This document shows, piece by piece, positions 21,864 to 23,773 of a DNA stretch of 23,773 nt. Made by a program: the position numbers and the translations under genes. The notes below the pieces were generated by a model. That model worked only from the letters and a program-made list of their open reading frames with translations, did not search any database and was not told the origin of the DNA. Each line of letters opens with the position of its first letter. Positions within the stretch are counted from its first letter, which is position 1. The DNA is from JBGSWL01 sp041752455 (GTDB lineage Bacteria > Pseudomonadota > Alphaproteobacteria > Rhizobiales > Rhizobiaceae): the NCBI GenBank assembly GCA_041752455.1, contig JBGSWL010000071.1:1-23773 (forward strand), written 5' to 3'.

Positions 21864-22700
21864 ATGGAACTCTTCAAGATCAAGCCCGGCGACGGCATTG
21901 TGTGGATCACCGGAGCGAGCGCCGGTATAGGGCGCGCTTTGGCACTCGCCATGGCAAGACGCGGCTATCATGTGGCGGCGACCGCCCGCACTGCCGACAA
22001 GCTCGACACCCTGTCGCGCGAAGCGGAAGGGTCGAGGGGTTCGATCACAGCCTATGCCTGCGACGTGACGGATGCACCCGCGATGGCGGCACTGGTGAGC
22101 CAGATCGAAACCACGTCCGGACCGATCCGCTGCGCGATCTTCAACGCGGGCAATTATTGGCCGACGCGGGGCGAAGCGCTTGATCTCGATGCCTTTCGAA
22201 AGACCTATGACATCAACCTCTTCGGCGTCCTCAACGGGCTGGTGCCCGTCGTCGAGCGTATGAAGATGCATGGTCGCGGTCAGGTGGTGATGGTCGCTTC
22301 GGTCTCCGGCTATACAGGATTGCCGAACGCGTCTGCCTATGGCGCGTCGAAGGCAGCGATCAACAACATGGCGGAATCGCTGAAATTCGACTTCGACAAG
22401 CTGAATATCCGGGTCCAGGTGGTCAATCCGGGCTTCATCGATACGCCGCTGACGGAAAAGAACGACTTTGCCATGCCGGCGCTGATGCCGGTCGACAAGG
22501 CGGTCGAGGCGATGATTTCCGGAATGGAGCAGGGCCGCTTCGAAATCACGTTCCCGCGCCGCTTCACATATCTCTTGAAGCTTCTGCGGATGTTGCCGCA
22601 CCCGGTCTATTTTGCGCTGATGGCGCGGATGACCGGATGGGGCAAGCGGCCGCTCGACTTTGGCGATACGGCGCAAGCCACCGTGATCCGCAAGACTTGA
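21864..22700 (+). CDS. Short-chain dehydrogenase/reductase (SDR family)
   Basis: A 278-residue NAD(P)-dependent oxidoreductase with the classical SDR layout. The nucleotide loop is TGASAGIG (17-24), followed by DVTD (68-71), the structural NAG (94-96), Asn118 and the catalytic set Ser146, Tyr159, Lys163 (SAYGASK). The C-terminal ~80 residues (about 195 onward) are an extension with amphipathic and hydrophobic stretches, RRFTYLLKLLRMLPHPVYFAL, which suggests membrane association and a lipophilic substrate. The start is ATG 21864 with CGGAG six bases before; a GTG 18 bases up is in frame. In Rhodobacter the RpoE-ChrR regulon contains an SDR next to lipid-modifying enzymes, which fits this placement. 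Its exact substrate is unknown. Confidence 0.88.
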   Translation: MELFKIKPGDGIVWITGASAGIGRALALAMARRGYHVAATARTADKLDTLSREAEGSRGSITAYACDVTDAPAMAALVSQIETTSGPIRCAIFNAGNYWPTRGEALDLDAFRKTYDINLFGVLNGLVPVVERMKMHGRGQVVMVASVSGYTGLPNASAYGASKAAINNMAESLKFDFDKLNIRVQVVNPGFIDTPLTEKNDFAMPALMPVDKAVEAMISGMEQGRFEITFPRRFTYLLKLLRMLPHPVYFALMARMTGWGKRPLDFGDTAQATVIRKT

Positions 22701-22706
22701 AACGGA

Positions 22707-23773
22707 TCACGCGGCTTCGATGCGGGCGCGCAGGTTTGCCTGCTCAGCTTCGCCAAGCGGGAAATTCCAGACGAGGGCGACAGCCAGCGCCTTGAGCGCC
22801 ACCGGCACCCAGGCGTAGATCACCGCGAGCGCCATCAGCGCGGACGGCGTGTTGGCCGTTCCGCCAGCTTCAAACCCGAACAGGGCGAGCGCCGGAAAAG
22901 CCAAGCCGACAGCGAGCGCAAGCGAGAGTTTGGTGGCAAGGCTCCACGCGGCAAAATACAGACCGGAGCGCTGCTCGCCCGATGCGGCGGTATCGACATC
23001 AATGACGTCGGCCTGGATGGCAGGCGGGATCGCCAGATCGAAGCCGACCAGCAAGCCGGTCATGGCGCAAATCACCGCGAACGCCGCGACATCACCGGCG
23101 CCGAGGAACGGGGCTGGTGCAAAGATCACCATGGCGCCTGCCATACCAAGCGCCCAGGCGCGGTGCTTGCCGAGGCGTCTTGCGGCAAACGTCGCCAGCG
23201 GCACGCCGGCAAGGCCGCAGGCGAAATAGAGGAACAGCAGCGGGCCGCGCATGTCCGGCGCGGCGATCACATCAGACACGAAGTAGAGAAACAGCGTGGC
23301 TGGGATGCCGTTGGCCAGTCCGTTGACGAAGAACGCGGCGATCAGGCGCAGGAACGGCCCGTTGGCTGCGAGATGACCGAGCCCCTGGCGCAGATCAAGC
23401 CGGGTGCGGCTGTGTTCGACGGGTTCCGGCACGACGGTGACGGCAACCAGAACGGCAAGCGGCAGGCCGACGGCGACTGCGACAGCCAGCAGCGCCAGAC
23501 CGTGGAAACCGGCCGGATCGGTCGATGTGATGGCGAACGGCAGGGCAATCGCGGCAAGGGTTCCTGCGAGCGTGAAGGCTTCGCGCCAACCGGTCACCGT
23601 TGCTCTTGCGCGGTAGGAACCGGCCATCTCGGCCCCCCACGCATAATAGGGTATGACGCATGCGGTGTAGCCGAGCGACAGGACCGCACCCCAGAAGGCG
23701 AGCCATGGCGCACCGGCGTTTGCAGGCGGCCAGAACACCATGATGGCGGCGACAACGGTCGGCACGGCGGCGA
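22707..23773 (-). CDS. MFS transporter, glycoside-pentoside-hexuronide (GPH)-like; partial at right edge
   Basis: At least 355 residues are visible; the start lies beyond the right edge. The segment ACVIPYYAWGAEMAGSYRARATVTGWREAF carries the P-Y-x-A-W-G-A-E and T-x-x-R motifs of sodium/melibiose-type (GPH) permeases. Several later membrane helices, IPPAIQADVIDVDTAASGEQRSGLYFAAW and a short polar tail follow. In GPH proteins the D-x-x-D and E-x-R region is conserved. The substrate is not predictable. It is convergent with the SDR gene with only six bases between stops. An MFS member of this kind sits in the RpoE-dependent operon of Rhodobacter sphaeroides as I recall it, with a flavin oxidase, DUF1365 and a cyclopropane-type methylase. 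Those partners might lie just to the right. Confidence 0.86.
   Translation of the reverse strand, partial: AAVPTVVAAIMVFWPPANAGAPWLAFWGAVLSLGYTACVIPYYAWGAEMAGSYRARATVTGWREAFTLAGTLAAIALPFAITSTDPAGFHGLALLAVAVAVGLPLAVLVAVTVVPEPVEHSRTRLDLRQGLGHLAANGPFLRLIAAFFVNGLANGIPATLFLYFVSDVIAAPDMRGPLLFLYFACGLAGVPLATFAARRLGKHRAWALGMAGAMVIFAPAPFLGAGDVAAFAVICAMTGLLVGFDLAIPPAIQADVIDVDTAASGEQRSGLYFAAWSLATKLSLALAVGLAFPALALFGFEAGGTANTPSALMALAVIYAWVPVALKALAVALVWNFPLGEAEQANLRARIEAA

Overview
The window is about 24 kb of gene-dense, high-GC DNA. The gene families point to an alphaproteobacterium, most likely of the order Hyphomicrobiales (Rhizobiales). The grounds are a hybrid sensor kinase beside an EAL response regulator, an Lrp-ald divergon, an Omp25/31-type barrel protein, a ChrR-family protein with an SDR, and two classes of palindromic intergenic repeats of alphaproteobacterial type. 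This is inferred from gene content; no rRNA or tRNA gene is present to confirm it.

Left part (1-6213): a hybrid histidine kinase (minus strand, running off the left edge) is divergent from a REC-EAL cyclic-di-GMP phosphodiesterase. The last visible ~45 codons of the kinase are not kinase-like. They read in frame as the middle of an alpha/beta hydrolase of the 3-oxoadipate enol-lactonase type, so this is a gene fusion, a deletion scar or a misassembly. A TadE/TadG-like membrane-anchored protein and a TrkH potassium transporter follow on the minus strand.

Middle part (6389-15397): catabolic threonine ammonia-lyase, an AI-2E/PerM-family permease, an MFS transporter, a membrane-anchored alpha/beta hydrolase, a small HlyU-family (PF10115) protein, and an EPSP synthase (aroA) that is not next to its usual cmk-rpsA partners. 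Directly after aroA lies a ~550-bp unit. It begins with a perfect 56-bp inverted repeat, carries one small DUF559 (PD-(D/E)XK-like) endonuclease gene, and ends with a further copy of the repeat's terminal 12-13 bp. It looks like a REP-type mobile element carrying its own nuclease and is the best candidate here for an under-described system. An Lrp/AsnC regulator divergent from alanine dehydrogenase follows, with three TTGCA motifs phased by about three helical turns between them.

Right part (15596-23773): an outer-membrane protein made of two tandem copies of an 8-strand barrel unit, closed by a strong terminator. Then comes a minus-strand run of cysteine synthase, a small TM/coiled-coil protein, an alanyl-tRNA editing protein, a palindromic repeat pair with compensatory base changes, mercaptopyruvate sulfurtransferase and a GNAT acetyltransferase. 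Divergent from cysteine synthase is a ChrR-like cupin protein. Its anti-sigma zinc-finger cysteines are replaced by Ser and Asn, it has no sigma factor gene next to it, but a plausible ECF-type promoter lies upstream. A short-chain dehydrogenase and a truncated GPH-type MFS transporter follow. This trio resembles part of the RpoE-ChrR singlet-oxygen regulon known from Rhodobacter.
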